A stretch of DNA of 64,000 nucleotides from Longimicrobiales bacterium (lineage in GTDB: Bacteria > Gemmatimonadota > Gemmatimonadetes > Longimicrobiales > Gaopeijiaceae): assembly GCA_951813395.1 (NCBI GenBank), contig OX638356.1:1839340-1903339 (forward strand), in the 5' to 3' direction. Within the stretch, counting starts at the first letter, position 1; every line of letters begins with the position of its first letter. Positions 7,605 to 17,379 of this stretch are shown here, piece after piece. The notes under the pieces are model-generated. The model saw only the letters and a list, made by a program, of their open reading frames with translations. It did no database searches and was not told where the DNA came from. Position numbers and translations under genes: made by a program.

Positions 7605-10076
7605 ATGAGATCAACCGGAGTTCCGTTCCTGGCACTGGGCGCGCTCCTTGTCGCGATCGGACCGCACGGGGCCGCCGACGACCCCTGGTCCGTCGATTCG
7701 GCTGTTCCGCGCGCTGCGCGGCCTGCCGTCGTGCCGGCGGGAGGGGAAGCGAAAGCGTCGAACCAAACGGAAGTTGTCCAACGTGTGTGCACCCGCTGCC
7801 ACAACGACCGCCGCCTGGTCGGCAATCTCTCGCTGGACGGATTCGTAGTGGAGGAAGCGGATCGCGACGCCGACACAGCCGAACGCATGGTGCGGAAGCT
7901 GCGCGCCGGGATGATGCCGCCCCCCGGAGCGCGGAGGCCCGCGGGCGACACGCTGACAGCACTGGCGGAGCGCCTGGAAGGCATTCTCGACGGCGCGGCG
8001 GCCCGGCGTGCCGACCCCGGAGAACGCACCTTTCAGCGGCTGAATCGGGCCGAGTACGAGCGGACGATCCAGGCCCTCCTCGGGCTTGCCGTGGACGCGG
8101 GAAACTGGCTGCCGCTCGACCAGATGAGCGCCAACTTCGACAACATCGCCGACGTGCAGGCGATGTCGCCGACCCTCGTCGAGTCCTACCTGAACGCCGC
8201 GTCCGATATCAGTCGCTGGGCGATCGGCGACCGGACGGCGCCGGCGGTGGACCGTTCCTACAAGGTGTCGGAGTACACGTCGCAACATCCGTGGGATCAT
8301 GTGGAGGGGACGCCCTACGGGACCCGTGGCGGCATCGTGGTGGAACACGTGTTTCCCGCCGACGGCGAATACGTCTTCGAGCTCGGCTTTTCTTCCGGAG
8401 CAAACTCGCGCTTCGAGGACATCGACATCTCGGTGGACGGTGAGCGTGTCGCGCTGCTTCATCACGCCCGTACCGGGGCCGGCGCCGATGGCCGTGGCGC
8501 AGCGCCGATCAGCACCGGCCGAGTCTTCGTGCGTGCCGGCCAGAGGAGCGTTTCGGCGGCTTTCATCCGTGGATTCGACGGCCCGTACGAGGACCTGATC
8601 CGGCCCCACGACTGGTCGATGGCGGGTGGCGGATCGGGTGGGGGCGGGATCACCACCCTCCCGCACGTGCGCGAACTGATCGTCGGGGGCCCGTACGACG
8701 TCACCGGCGTGTCGGACAATGCCACCCGCCGGCGCATCTTCGTGTGCCGTCCCACCTCGGCGGACGAAGAGCGGCCGTGCGCCCGCAGAATCATCGAGAC
8801 GCTGGCGAGCCGGGCCTACCGCCGTCCGGCGACCACCGCGGATGTCGACGGCCTCATGGCCTTCTACGCGAACGGCGCGGAGGCGGGCGGCTTCGAGATC
8901 GGAATCCGGATGGCGCTCGAGGCGGTGCTGGCCAGTCCGCGGTTCGTATTCCGCACCGAGCGCGAGCCGGAGGGGGTGAAGCCGGGAGAGGTCTATCCCA
9001 TCTCGAGCGTCGACCTCGCTTCGCGGCTTTCCTTCTTCCTGTGGGGATCCCCGCCGGACGGGACGCTCCTCGCGGCGGCGGCCGACGAGGGTCTTCACGA
9101 CATCGAGGAACTCGAACGCCAGGCGCAGCGTCTGCTGGAGCACCCCCGCGCCCGCGCGCTCGGCGCCCGCTTCGCCAGCCAGTGGCTGCGGTTGCAGGAC
9201 CTCCACGACGTCCATCCCGATCCCAACTTCTTCCCGAACTTCGACGAGGGACTGGCCGACGCGATGCGGCTGGAGACCGAGACATTCTTCAATCACCTCG
9301 TCGCAGAAAACCACAGCGTCCTGGACCTGTTCCGCGCCGACTACACCTTCGTAAACGAGCGCCTGGCCACGCATTACGGCTTCCCGCCAGTGGCCGGCTC
9401 CCAACTCCGCAAGGTTGCCTACCCCGACGACCGGCGCGTCGGCCTGCTGGGACACGGCAGTGTGCTGGTGCTCACGTCGCTGGCCAACCGCACCTCTCCG
9501 GTCCTGCGCGGCAAATGGGTGATGGAGGTGCTGCTGGGCACGCCGCCGCCGCCTCCTCCTCCCGGCATCCCGGATCTCGAAGAGACCGAGTCCTCGCGAG
9601 ACGGACGCATGCTTACCACGCGCGAGCGCATGGAGATCCACCGCGAGAACCCGGCCTGCGCGTCGTGCCACCGCTTCATGGACCCGATCGGTCTCGCCCT
9701 CGACAATTTCGATGTGACCGGGAAGTGGCGGTCACTCGAGAACGGAATGCCGCTGGACACGCGCGGCGACTTCTACGACGGGACGCCGGTCCAGACCCCC
9801 GCCCAGCTTTCCGCCGCGCTCCTCAGGCGCCCGCTTCCGCTGGTGCGCACCTTCACAGAGAACCTGATGGCCTACGCGCTGGGCCGCCGGGTCGAGTACT
9901 ACGACCAGCCCGCCGTGCGAGAGATCGTGCGCCGCGCCGAAGTCGAAGACTACACCGTCTCCTCCCTCGTCCTTGGCGTGGTGAAGAGCGATGCTTTCCG
10001 AATGAAGCGAGCCCCCCTTTCCGCCGCCGGGGAACCGGCTGCGGACGGGACGGGCCCGGCCCGCGACACGAGGTAA
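7605..10076 (+). CDS. Exported DUF1592/DUF1588/DUF1585 protein with two c-type haem motifs
   Basis: 823 residues, exported by a hydrophobic N-terminus (PFLALGALLVAIGP). CTRCH at about residues 62-66 is a c-type haem site of the kind in planctomycete-type cytochromes. It is followed by the DUF1587 signature RLNRAEYERTIQALLGL, a jelly-roll-like middle region, DUF1592 (SSVDLASRLSFFLWGSPPD), DUF1588 (RTSPVLRGKWVMEVLLG, then CASCHRFMDPIG near residue 685) and DUF1585 (FTENLMAYALGRRVEYYD). These proteins are common in Planctomycetota, Acidobacteriota and relatives and are usually paired with a DUF1552 protein, as here. A redox role in the envelope is suggested by the haem motifs; the biochemical function is not known. 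The next gene begins 15 bp after the stop. Confidence 0.88.
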   Translation: MRSTGVPFLALGALLVAIGPHGAADDPWSVDSAVPRAARPAVVPAGGEAKASNQTEVVQRVCTRCHNDRRLVGNLSLDGFVVEEADRDADTAERMVRKLRAGMMPPPGARRPAGDTLTALAERLEGILDGAAARRADPGERTFQRLNRAEYERTIQALLGLAVDAGNWLPLDQMSANFDNIADVQAMSPTLVESYLNAASDISRWAIGDRTAPAVDRSYKVSEYTSQHPWDHVEGTPYGTRGGIVVEHVFPADGEYVFELGFSSGANSRFEDIDISVDGERVALLHHARTGAGADGRGAAPISTGRVFVRAGQRSVSAAFIRGFDGPYEDLIRPHDWSMAGGGSGGGGITTLPHVRELIVGGPYDVTGVSDNATRRRIFVCRPTSADEERPCARRIIETLASRAYRRPATTADVDGLMAFYANGAEAGGFEIGIRMALEAVLASPRFVFRTEREPEGVKPGEVYPISSVDLASRLSFFLWGSPPDGTLLAAAADEGLHDIEELERQAQRLLEHPRARALGARFASQWLRLQDLHDVHPDPNFFPNFDEGLADAMRLETETFFNHLVAENHSVLDLFRADYTFVNERLATHYGFPPVAGSQLRKVAYPDDRRVGLLGHGSVLVLTSLANRTSPVLRGKWVMEVLLGTPPPPPPPGIPDLEETESSRDGRMLTTRERMEIHRENPACASCHRFMDPIGLALDNFDVTGKWRSLENGMPLDTRGDFYDGTPVQTPAQLSAALLRRPLPLVRTFTENLMAYALGRRVEYYDQPAVREIVRRAEVEDYTVSSLVLGVVKSDAFRMKRAPLSAAGEPAADGTGPARDTR

Positions 10077-10091
10077 GGAGAACCGACGACG

Positions 10092-11504
10092 ATGCACTTC
10101 ATCACCGGCACCCACATCCCGCGCCGCACCTTCCTGCGGGGCCTCGGCGCGACCGCCGCGCTGCCGCTGCTCGACGCCATGATCCCCGCCGGGCGCCTCA
10201 GTGCCCACGTCCGCCCCGACGAAGGCCCGACCCGCCTCGTGTGCATCGAGGAGGTGCACGGCCTGGCCGGCTGCAACGAGTGGGGCGCGACCCGGCACCT
10301 CTACGCGCCGTCCACCACGGGCAAGGACTTCGAGATCCTGCCCGAGAGCGCACTCACGGCGCTGCGTCCCTTCCAGGACCGGCTCACGATCGTCAGCAAC
10401 ACCGACTGCCGCCAGGCCGAGGCGTTCACCACGCCCGAGATCGGCGGCGACCACTTCCGCTCCAGCGCGGTTTTCCTCACCCAGGCCCACCCGAAGCAGA
10501 CCCAGGGCTCGGACATCTGGGTGGGCACCTCGCTCGACCAGATGTACGCGCAGCGCTTTGGCCAGGAGACGCCGCTGCCGTCCATGCAGTTCTGCATCGA
10601 GAACCTCGATCAGGCGGGGGGGTGCACGTACAACTACTCCTGCGCCTACACCGACACGATCAGCTGGGCGTCGCCCAACGAGCCGCTGCCCATGATCCGC
10701 GACCCGCGCGTCGCCTTCGACATGCTCTTCGGCGCCGGAGGCTCCCCCGAGGAACGGGCCGCGCGGCGTGCTTCGCGCAAGAGCATCCTCGACTGGATGG
10801 CCGGCGAGATCGCGGCGCTCAAGCGCGAGCTGGGCGCGACCGACCGACTGCGCATGGACCGCTACCTCGACAACGTGCGCGAGATCGAGCGGCGGATCGC
10901 CGCCATCGAGTCACGCAACACGAGCGGCGAGGAGCGCGAGTTGCCCGAGGCGCCCGCCGGCGTGCCGGATTCCTTCACGGAGCACATGCGCCTCATGTTC
11001 GACCTGCAGGTGCTGGCGCTCGAGACCAACATGACCCGCGTCATCTCCTTCAAGACGGGCCGCGACGCCGACAACCGCGTCTTCCCCGAGAGCGGTTCCG
11101 ACCGTCCCTTCCATCCCGCGTCGCACCATGGCGGGCGCGAGGAGGCGATCCTCGAATTCAACAGGATCTGCCAGTTCCGCGTGGGGCAGCTGCCCTATTT
11201 CCTCGAGAAGCTGCAGAACAGCATGGAGGGCGATGCCAGCCTCCTCGACAAGACCATGGTCATGTGGGGCTCGCCGATGGCCGACGCCAACCTGCACAAC
11301 CACCGCCGCTGCCCGCTCGTCCTGCTTGGAGGCGCCGACGGGCTGCTGGAGGGCAACCTGCACCTCGAGGCCCCCGACGCGACACCGATGGCCAACGCCA
11401 TGCTGTGGGCTCTGAATGGAATAGGGATGGAGCTCGAGAGCTTCGGCGACAGCACGGGCGAATTCCCGCTCGTCTCGGCTTCTTCCGCGGCGACGCAGGG
11501 ATGA
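10092..11504 (+). CDS. DUF1552 family exported protein with Tat-like signal
   Basis: 470 residues. The N-terminus IPRRTFLRGLGATAALPLL carries a twin-arginine motif followed by a hydrophobic stretch, so Tat export is likely. The body matches DUF1552, a family related to DUF1501 sulfatase-like proteins, with blocks such as GGDHFRSSAVFLTQAHP, SDIWVGTSLDQMYAQRFG and FHPASHHGGREEAI. DUF1552 genes typically follow DUF1592 genes, as seen here. A ribosome site AAGGAG overlaps the preceding stop. Its stop overlaps the ATG of the ankyrin gene (ATGA). The family has no established activity; a periplasmic metal- or cofactor-containing enzyme working with the haem protein is an inference. Confidence 0.88.
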   Translation: MHFITGTHIPRRTFLRGLGATAALPLLDAMIPAGRLSAHVRPDEGPTRLVCIEEVHGLAGCNEWGATRHLYAPSTTGKDFEILPESALTALRPFQDRLTIVSNTDCRQAEAFTTPEIGGDHFRSSAVFLTQAHPKQTQGSDIWVGTSLDQMYAQRFGQETPLPSMQFCIENLDQAGGCTYNYSCAYTDTISWASPNEPLPMIRDPRVAFDMLFGAGGSPEERAARRASRKSILDWMAGEIAALKRELGATDRLRMDRYLDNVREIERRIAAIESRNTSGEERELPEAPAGVPDSFTEHMRLMFDLQVLALETNMTRVISFKTGRDADNRVFPESGSDRPFHPASHHGGREEAILEFNRICQFRVGQLPYFLEKLQNSMEGDASLLDKTMVMWGSPMADANLHNHRRCPLVLLGGADGLLEGNLHLEAPDATPMANAMLWALNGIGMELESFGDSTGEFPLVSASSAATQG

Positions 11505-13504
11505 CCGCCATGGCAAACCGGCTCGGGCGCCTGGGCGGTGGCTTCCTCGGTGCCGCGGCGCTGATCGGCGCGCTCACCGCGGCCACCACCCCGTTTACGG
11601 ACTCTCCGGTTGCCGACGCGGCGATGACGGGCGACATCGCGGCGGTCCGCGCCCTCCTTGCGGACGGCGCGGACGTCAACGCGGCCCAGGGCGATGGCAT
11701 GACCGCACTGCACTGGGCGGCCGAGCGCGGCCACGCCGAACTGGCCCAGATGCTCCTCTACGCGGGCGCGGTCGTCGAGCCCGTAACACGGATCGGCGGC
11801 TACACGCCGCTGCACATCGCGGCGCGAACCGGGAGCGGGTCCGTCGCGCTCCTGCTCCTCGACGCCGGCGCGGACCCGGCCGCGACCGCATCCGGCACCG
11901 GCACCACGCCGCTTCACCTGACCGCGACGGCGGGCTCCGCCGGGCTCGTTTCGGCGCTGCTGGAGGCGGGCGCCGACCCGGATGCGCGCGAGGCCGTGTG
12001 GGGGCAGACCCCGCTCATGTTCGCGGCATCCATGAACCGCGCCGACGCCATTCGCGCGCTCCTCGCTGCGGGTGCCGACCCTGACATCACGAGCAGGGTG
12101 GAGGACCTGCAGGTGCTGTCCGAGCTGGACCGGATCGCGGGCCGGCGCCGCACCGAAGCGGTCGAGGCGCTGACGGCCGGCAGGTCGCGGGCTCCGACCC
12201 CCGCCGAATTCCAGACGGCGGTCCGCGCATCCCGCACGGTGTACGACGAGGGGCTCCCCGAAGACGCCGAGGAGGAGGAGGAAGACGACTTCAGGCCGAG
12301 ACGCATCGAGGCCAAGGGCGGTTTGACGGCTCTGCTGCACGCGGTGCGGCAGGGCTACGCCGAGGCAGCCATCGCGCTGCTGGACGGGGGCGCCGACATC
12401 GATCGGGTCTCGGCCAGCGACGGCACCAGCCCGCTCCTGATGGCCACCATCAACGGCCAGTTCGACCTTGCGCTGGCGCTGATCGAGCGGGGCGCCGACC
12501 CCAACATCGCTTCGGCGCTGAACGGGGCGACACCGGTCTGGGCGGCGGTCAACGCGCGCTGGCAGCCCCGCACCCGCTACCCCCAGCCCCAGGAGATGGG
12601 GTTGCAGACGGCGACCTACCTGGACGTCATGGAGGCGTTGCTTGTGGCAGGGGCCGACCCCGATGCCCGCCTGACGATGCACCCCTGGTACATGGAGTAC
12701 AGCGGCTGCGGCAACCGCAACTGCGGCCTCGTCGACACCGACGGCGCCACCGCTTTCTGGCGCGCGGCCTACGCGACCGATGTCGCCGCGATGCGTCTGC
12801 TCGTCGCACACGGAGCCGACCCGGCGATCCCGACCGTGGCGCCCCCGCGCCGCCGCCGCCTCTCCACCGACGAGTTCCTCAGGCAGCAGAACCGGACGCA
12901 GCTCGCGTCCGACTCCACCTACACCGAACTGAACGACTCCGCCCGCGTCACCCTGCTCAAATCGGTGCGCAACGATCTGCCCGAGGAACAGCAGGGTGAT
13001 TTCCCCGACGACCTCCTCGCCGGCCTGGACGAAGAGGTGCGGCAAGATCTGGTGCGTGCCTCGGAAGTCGCCGACTCGCTGCGCGCGCTGGAGCCGGACG
13101 CGTCGGGGTTGCCGCCGGTGCCGGCCGGCGGTCCGGGCGTGTGGCCCATCCATGCCGCTTCGGGTGTGGGCTACGGAGAGGGCTTCGCAGGCAACGCCCA
13201 CCGACATGCGCCGGGCGGCTGGCTCCCGGCCGTGCAGTACCTGGTGGAGGGACTCGGAGTCGACATCAACGCCCGCGACCACAACGGCTACAACGCGCTC
13301 CACCACGCGGCCGCGCGCGGCGACCACCCGCTGATCATCTACCTGGTGGAGCAGGGCGCCGACATTCGCGCCATCAGCCGCCGCGGCCAGACCGTGGCGG
13401 ACCTGGCGAACGGCCCCGTGCAGCGGGTTTCGCCCCTGCCGGCCACGGTTGCGCTGCTGGAGAAGCTGGGCTCGTCGAACAGCCATCGCTGCCTCATCTG
13501 CTGA
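11501..13504 (+). CDS. Exported ankyrin-repeat protein
   Basis: 667 residues: an N-terminal signal-like segment (RLGGGFLGAAALIGALTAA) and then roughly ten ankyrin repeats. Clear repeats include DGMTALHWAAERGHAELAQM, GYTPLHIAARTGSGSVALLL, GTTPLHLTATAGSAGLVSAL, QTPLMFAASMNRADAIRALL and, near the C-terminus, NGYNALHHAAARGDHPLIIY. The middle contains a longer insertion with an acidic run (EDAEEEEEDDFRP) and the cysteine-containing block CGNRNCG. The start overlaps the DUF1552 stop as ATGA, so it is co-translated with the cassette. It probably acts as an envelope scaffold or partner of the DUF1592/DUF1552 pair; no enzymatic motif is visible. It is convergent with the S9 peptidase gene, 21 bp away. 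Confidence 0.88.
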   Translation: MTAMANRLGRLGGGFLGAAALIGALTAATTPFTDSPVADAAMTGDIAAVRALLADGADVNAAQGDGMTALHWAAERGHAELAQMLLYAGAVVEPVTRIGGYTPLHIAARTGSGSVALLLLDAGADPAATASGTGTTPLHLTATAGSAGLVSALLEAGADPDAREAVWGQTPLMFAASMNRADAIRALLAAGADPDITSRVEDLQVLSELDRIAGRRRTEAVEALTAGRSRAPTPAEFQTAVRASRTVYDEGLPEDAEEEEEDDFRPRRIEAKGGLTALLHAVRQGYAEAAIALLDGGADIDRVSASDGTSPLLMATINGQFDLALALIERGADPNIASALNGATPVWAAVNARWQPRTRYPQPQEMGLQTATYLDVMEALLVAGADPDARLTMHPWYMEYSGCGNRNCGLVDTDGATAFWRAAYATDVAAMRLLVAHGADPAIPTVAPPRRRRLSTDEFLRQQNRTQLASDSTYTELNDSARVTLLKSVRNDLPEEQQGDFPDDLLAGLDEEVRQDLVRASEVADSLRALEPDASGLPPVPAGGPGVWPIHAASGVGYGEGFAGNAHRHAPGGWLPAVQYLVEGLGVDINARDHNGYNALHHAAARGDHPLIIYLVEQGADIRAISRRGQTVADLANGPVQRVSPLPATVALLEKLGSSNSHRCLIC

Positions 13505-13525
13505 GACACGCGGGCGCCGCGTCCC

Positions 13526-15874
13526 TCAGCTCACGGGCCGCCGCGCCGCCCCGATCGTGTACTCCGGCGGCTCCGCCCCAAGCAGGTGCCGAACGAAGTA
13601 GTCCCACCTGCGCCTCATCATGTAGGGTTCGCCGCTGAAGCCGTGCCCCCGGTTGGGAAGCATGATCAGGTCGAAATCCTTGTCGGCCGCGATCAGCGCG
13701 TCCACCACGAGCAGCGTGTTGTACAGGGGCACGTTCGTGTCCATGGTGCCGTGGGCCAGCAGCAGCTTGCCCTGCAGGTTCTCCGCCAGGAGCTGATTGG
13801 CCTGGTTGTCGTAGCTGGTGGTGCCGTCGGGGTAGGTCTCCAGCAGCCCTTGCCACTTCTCGCCCCAGTCGTCCTCGTAGTTGCGGTTGTCGTGATTGCC
13901 CGCCTGCGAGACGGCCACCCTGTAGAAGTCCGGATACCGCAGGATCCCCGCCGTGCTCGCGAAACCGCCGCCCGAGTGTCCCCATATCCCGACGCGGTCG
14001 ACGTCCATCCAGGGGTGGCGGGCCGCGAGCTGCCGCACCATCCCCACCTGATCGGGCAGCCCGTTGTCGCCCATGTTGCCGTAGTATGCGTCGTGGAACG
14101 CCTTGGAGCGCCCGGGCGTCCCCATCGCGTCGACCTCGACCACGATGAATCCCAGTTCGGCGATCGCCTGCTTGTCGCCCCGAGACGCCCGGAACGACCG
14201 CGAGCCCACGCTCCCCGACTGCGGGCCTGGATACAGGTAGTTGACGACCGGATACGAGCGCGCCGCGTCGAAGTCGGTGGGCCTGTACATGAGGCCGTGC
14301 AGATCCGTCTCCCCGTCCCGCGCCTTGACGGTGAAGGGTTCGGGCGGTTGCCAGCCTGAGGAGAGGAGGGCGGAGATGTCCACGCGCTCCAGCTCGGCCA
14401 CGACGCGTCCGTCCATGTCCCGGACGACCGTCACCGGGGGGATGACCGGGGTCGAATAGCTGTCGACGAAGTACGCGCCCGACGGCGACAGCGACACGGT
14501 GTGGTTGGCGCTGTCGGGGGTGAGCAGCGTCAGGCCGTCGCCGTCCATCCCGATCCGGTACAGGTACTGGAAGTAGGGGTCGCCCGGCTCGCGTCCGGTC
14601 CCCGTGAAGTAGAGCGTGCGCGCTCCCTCGTCCACGCGCATCAGCTGGCGAACGTTCCAGTCGCCGGTGGTGATCCGGCCGAGCCGTTCGCCGGTGGTCA
14701 GGTCGTAGCGGTACAGGTGCCCCCAGTTGTGACGCTTGGAGAACCAGATGACCTCGTTCGACGCCTTCAGCACGCGCCAGTTCACCGTGCCCGAGCCCGA
14801 CTCGAAGAAGTTCTCTTCCGTCTCTTCGAGCACGTCGCGCACTTCGCCGGTGTGGGGGTCGGCCACGCGGAGCTGCGCGCGCTTGTGGTCGCGCGAGTTG
14901 GACAGGAAGGCGAGCTGCGACCCGTCGGCGCTCCACTCCACGTCGAGGAACACGCCGCCGGGGCCGGCCACATGGTCGGCGATGGAGGAGCGGTGCGGGT
15001 CGGGCGGCATGGCCAGGCGCACCACGCGGTGGGGCTGGCCGGCCGCCGGTTCGCCCACGTGGACCACGACCCGGCTGATGCGGAAGATGAGGCTGTCGCC
15101 GGGAAGCGGGTACTTCCACGACTCCAGCTCGGGGTGGCCGACGTTGGTGGTGGCCATGTGCATCATGCCCACGCCGCGCGCGTCGTGCTGGAAGGTGGCG
15201 ATCATGTCGGAGCCGGGCGACCAGAGCAGCACGGGGGAGTCGCGCTTGACCCAGCCCGCGTTGTTGGTCGCGTAGCCGTAGTCCTCGACCCCGTCGGTGG
15301 TGAGCGCCGTCTCGGCGCCCGTCTCCAGGTCGTGCAGCCAGAGGTTGTGGTCGCGGATGAACGCGGCCTTCATGCCGTCGGGGGAGGTGATCGCGTTCGG
15401 ATCGGGTTCGATGCCGGGTGTGGTGGGCGAGCAGGTGTAGGCGCCAAGGTCGCAGCGGACGCGCAGGCCGCCGGCGCGCGCGGTGAGGGCGTCGCCGGAG
15501 GGGCTCAGTTCGAAGGTGCGGAAGGGGAGTTCCAGGGGTGAGTAGGCGGTGTCGGTGGCCGCGCCCAGGGCGGAAGCCAGGCGATCGTGGTCGAAAGCGC
15601 GGGCGCGGGTGCCCGCGACGGGATCGACAAGGATGAACTCGGCGCCGCCGGGTGTGGTGTTGCGGTACCAGAAACGGTCGCCGGGCAGCCAGTTGGGCCG
15701 AACGGACGCGCCGAGAACGAGCGGTGCGGTGGCGGGGGACAGAAGCGATTCCGCCCGCGCGTAGTCGTCCGCCGTGACGATGGCGGGGGGCTGCTGGGCG
15801 GGGAGGGGGGCGGGCGGGATCAGCGACGCCAGGGCGGCGGCGAGTGCCGGAAGGACGGGAGGGCGATGTCTCAT
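13526..15874 (-). CDS. Exported S9 family dipeptidyl-peptidase (DPP IV-like)
   Basis: 782 residues. A signal peptide (LPALAAALASLIPPAPLPAQ) precedes an eight-bladed propeller-type DPPIV_N region, then an alpha/beta-hydrolase domain. The catalytic triad is readable: Ser in GIWGHSGGGFAS (near residue 633), Asp in GTMDTNVPL (near 711) and His in NRGHGFSG (near 743). The sequence YLYPGPQSGSVG before the nucleophile is typical of the group. It should cleave N-terminal dipeptides in the periplasm. ATG at 15874 (start MRHRPPVLP) directly precedes the signal peptide. It diverges from the PLP-enzyme gene with about 120 bp between. Confidence 0.93.
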   Translation of the reverse strand: MRHRPPVLPALAAALASLIPPAPLPAQQPPAIVTADDYARAESLLSPATAPLVLGASVRPNWLPGDRFWYRNTTPGGAEFILVDPVAGTRARAFDHDRLASALGAATDTAYSPLELPFRTFELSPSGDALTARAGGLRVRCDLGAYTCSPTTPGIEPDPNAITSPDGMKAAFIRDHNLWLHDLETGAETALTTDGVEDYGYATNNAGWVKRDSPVLLWSPGSDMIATFQHDARGVGMMHMATTNVGHPELESWKYPLPGDSLIFRISRVVVHVGEPAAGQPHRVVRLAMPPDPHRSSIADHVAGPGGVFLDVEWSADGSQLAFLSNSRDHKRAQLRVADPHTGEVRDVLEETEENFFESGSGTVNWRVLKASNEVIWFSKRHNWGHLYRYDLTTGERLGRITTGDWNVRQLMRVDEGARTLYFTGTGREPGDPYFQYLYRIGMDGDGLTLLTPDSANHTVSLSPSGAYFVDSYSTPVIPPVTVVRDMDGRVVAELERVDISALLSSGWQPPEPFTVKARDGETDLHGLMYRPTDFDAARSYPVVNYLYPGPQSGSVGSRSFRASRGDKQAIAELGFIVVEVDAMGTPGRSKAFHDAYYGNMGDNGLPDQVGMVRQLAARHPWMDVDRVGIWGHSGGGFASTAGILRYPDFYRVAVSQAGNHDNRNYEDDWGEKWQGLLETYPDGTTSYDNQANQLLAENLQGKLLLAHGTMDTNVPLYNTLLVVDALIAADKDFDLIMLPNRGHGFSGEPYMMRRRWDYFVRHLLGAEPPEYTIGAARRPVS

Positions 15875-15958
15875 GTTCAGCTCGTGGCGAAGGGGTGCGC
15901 GGGGGCCGGTGAACGGTACTCCGACCGGTGGCGGCCGGGCAATCCTGGCCATCGACAA

Positions 15959-15987
15959 TTGATCCCGGTCATGTGGTTGATCTATCT
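15959..15987 (+). promoter_or_regulatory. Candidate promoter giving a near-leaderless mRNA
   Basis: TTGATC (15959-15964) and CTATCT (15982-15987) are 17 bp apart. A start 7-8 nt downstream would lie at or just before the ATG at 15996, and no ribosome-binding purine run precedes that ATG. The match to the promoter consensus is moderate. Confidence 0.35.
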
Positions 15988-15995
15988 TGACCGGC

Positions 15996-17225
15996 ATGAG
16001 CGACCACAGCGTTCACGATCCCTCATCGACACACACTGCTCTCCGCCTCCGCACCGCCGCCGTGCACGCCGGCGAGTCTCCCGATCCGGCGACCGGCGCC
16101 TCCGCGCCCAACCTGGTCATGTCGTCCACGTTTGTGGCGCGCGACGCCATCGGCTTCTCGGCGCACGACCTCGACGACGACTCCGGGTTCCTCTACACGC
16201 GCTGGTCGAATCCCACCGTGGCGCAGCTCGAAGCCAAGCTGTGCGCGCTGGAGGGCGCCGAGGCCTGTCTCTGCTTCGGTTCGGGGATGGCGGCCGCGAC
16301 GGGGATCCTGCTGTCGCTCCTGAGCGCGGGCGACCATGTCGTCATGTCCGACACCAACTACGCGGGCGTGGCCGAACTCGGGCGCGACACGCTGCCGCGA
16401 CTGGGCATCGAGGTCTCCCTGGCGGATACTTCCGATGCCCGCAACGTGGAGGCGGCGATTCGGCCGGAAACCAGGCTGATCTGGCTGGAGACCCCGGCCA
16501 ACCCGATCGTGCGGCTCACGGACCTCGAAGCGATAGCGGCCATCGCGGCTGCGCACGCGCGCGCGCAGGTGGTGGTCGATTCCACCTTTGCCACGCCCGT
16601 GGCGACCCGTCCGCTCGAACTGGGTGCCCACTACGTCCTGCACTCGCTGACCAAGTACGTCGGCGGTCACGGCGACGCCATGGGGGGAGCGGTGCTGGGA
16701 TCCAGGGAGAACATCGGTGCGCTGCGTCTCGAGGCCGCGATCCACTACGGGGGCGTGCTGTCGCCCTTCAACGCGTGGCTGATCATGCGCGGCGCCGCCA
16801 CCCTGCCCATTCGCATGAAGGCTCACGAGTCCAACGCGCTGGTGGTCGCCCGCTTTCTCGAAGACCATCCCCGGGTGACGCGCGTGATCTATCCCGGCCT
16901 CCCCTCCCACCCCCAGCATGACCTGGCGCGACGCCAGATGGACAACTTCTCCGGCATGCTGACATTCCGGCTGGACGGCGGCGCGGCGGTGGCGGAGCGC
17001 ATGGCCCGCGAGCTTGAGGTCATTCACTACGCCGTGTCGCTGGGCCACCATCGCAGCCTGGTCTTCTGGCTGGACACCCCCGGCCTCATGGAGTCGTCCT
17101 TCCGGCTCCGGGGAAGGCAGCTGGAGAGCTACCGCGAGTATGCGGGTGACGGGATCTTTCGGATGTCCGTGGGCCTGGAGGACCCCGCCGATCTCTGCGA
17201 CGACCTCGCGCGGGTCCTGGGCTAG
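15996..17225 (+). CDS. Trans-sulfuration family PLP enzyme (cystathionine gamma-synthase / methionine gamma-lyase type)
   Basis: About 409 residues of the Cys/Met metabolism PLP family. The N-terminal region RTAAVHAGESPDPATGA leads to the substrate loop FLYTRWSNPTVAQLEAKL, the cofactor stacking region FGSGMAAATGIL, LIWLETPANPIVRLTD, the Asp of VVVDSTFATPV, and the PLP lysine in SLTKYVGGHGDAMGG (near residue 220). Downstream SVGLEDPADLCDDL is also typical. Sequence alone does not separate cystathionine gamma-synthase, gamma-lyase and O-acetylhomoserine enzymes; no neighbouring methionine gene helps. ATG 15996 is preferred over the in-frame TTG at 15987. Confidence 0.9.
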   Translation: MSDHSVHDPSSTHTALRLRTAAVHAGESPDPATGASAPNLVMSSTFVARDAIGFSAHDLDDDSGFLYTRWSNPTVAQLEAKLCALEGAEACLCFGSGMAAATGILLSLLSAGDHVVMSDTNYAGVAELGRDTLPRLGIEVSLADTSDARNVEAAIRPETRLIWLETPANPIVRLTDLEAIAAIAAAHARAQVVVDSTFATPVATRPLELGAHYVLHSLTKYVGGHGDAMGGAVLGSRENIGALRLEAAIHYGGVLSPFNAWLIMRGAATLPIRMKAHESNALVVARFLEDHPRVTRVIYPGLPSHPQHDLARRQMDNFSGMLTFRLDGGAAVAERMARELEVIHYAVSLGHHRSLVFWLDTPGLMESSFRLRGRQLESYREYAGDGIFRMSVGLEDPADLCDDLARVLG

Positions 17226-17379
17226 GCCGGCCTCGCCCGCCGCGCTGGCCGCAGGCGGGGCTTCCTCCGCGGGCTCCCCGAACGGCGGGCCTGTTCGCCG
17301 ACCGAAGTCAACCCCATACTTTCAGTCTGCCGACAAGCCGGCGTTCGCGCACGCAAGCATGTGAAAGGATTCACAAGTG

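Noticed and set aside
5723-8443. Forward open frame of 906 codons
   Set aside because: Antisense to the kinase-peptidase-aminotransferase fusion and out of frame with the DUF1592 gene.
8744-11500. Upstream extension of the ankyrin reading frame
   Set aside because: Overlaps the DUF1592 and DUF1552 genes in another frame; the signal peptide and ATGA overlap put the start at 11501.
17226-17260. GC-rich inverted repeat CCCGCC / GGCGGG after the PLP enzyme gene
   Set aside because: Could be a terminator stem, but such short repeats are frequent in this composition and there is no T-run.
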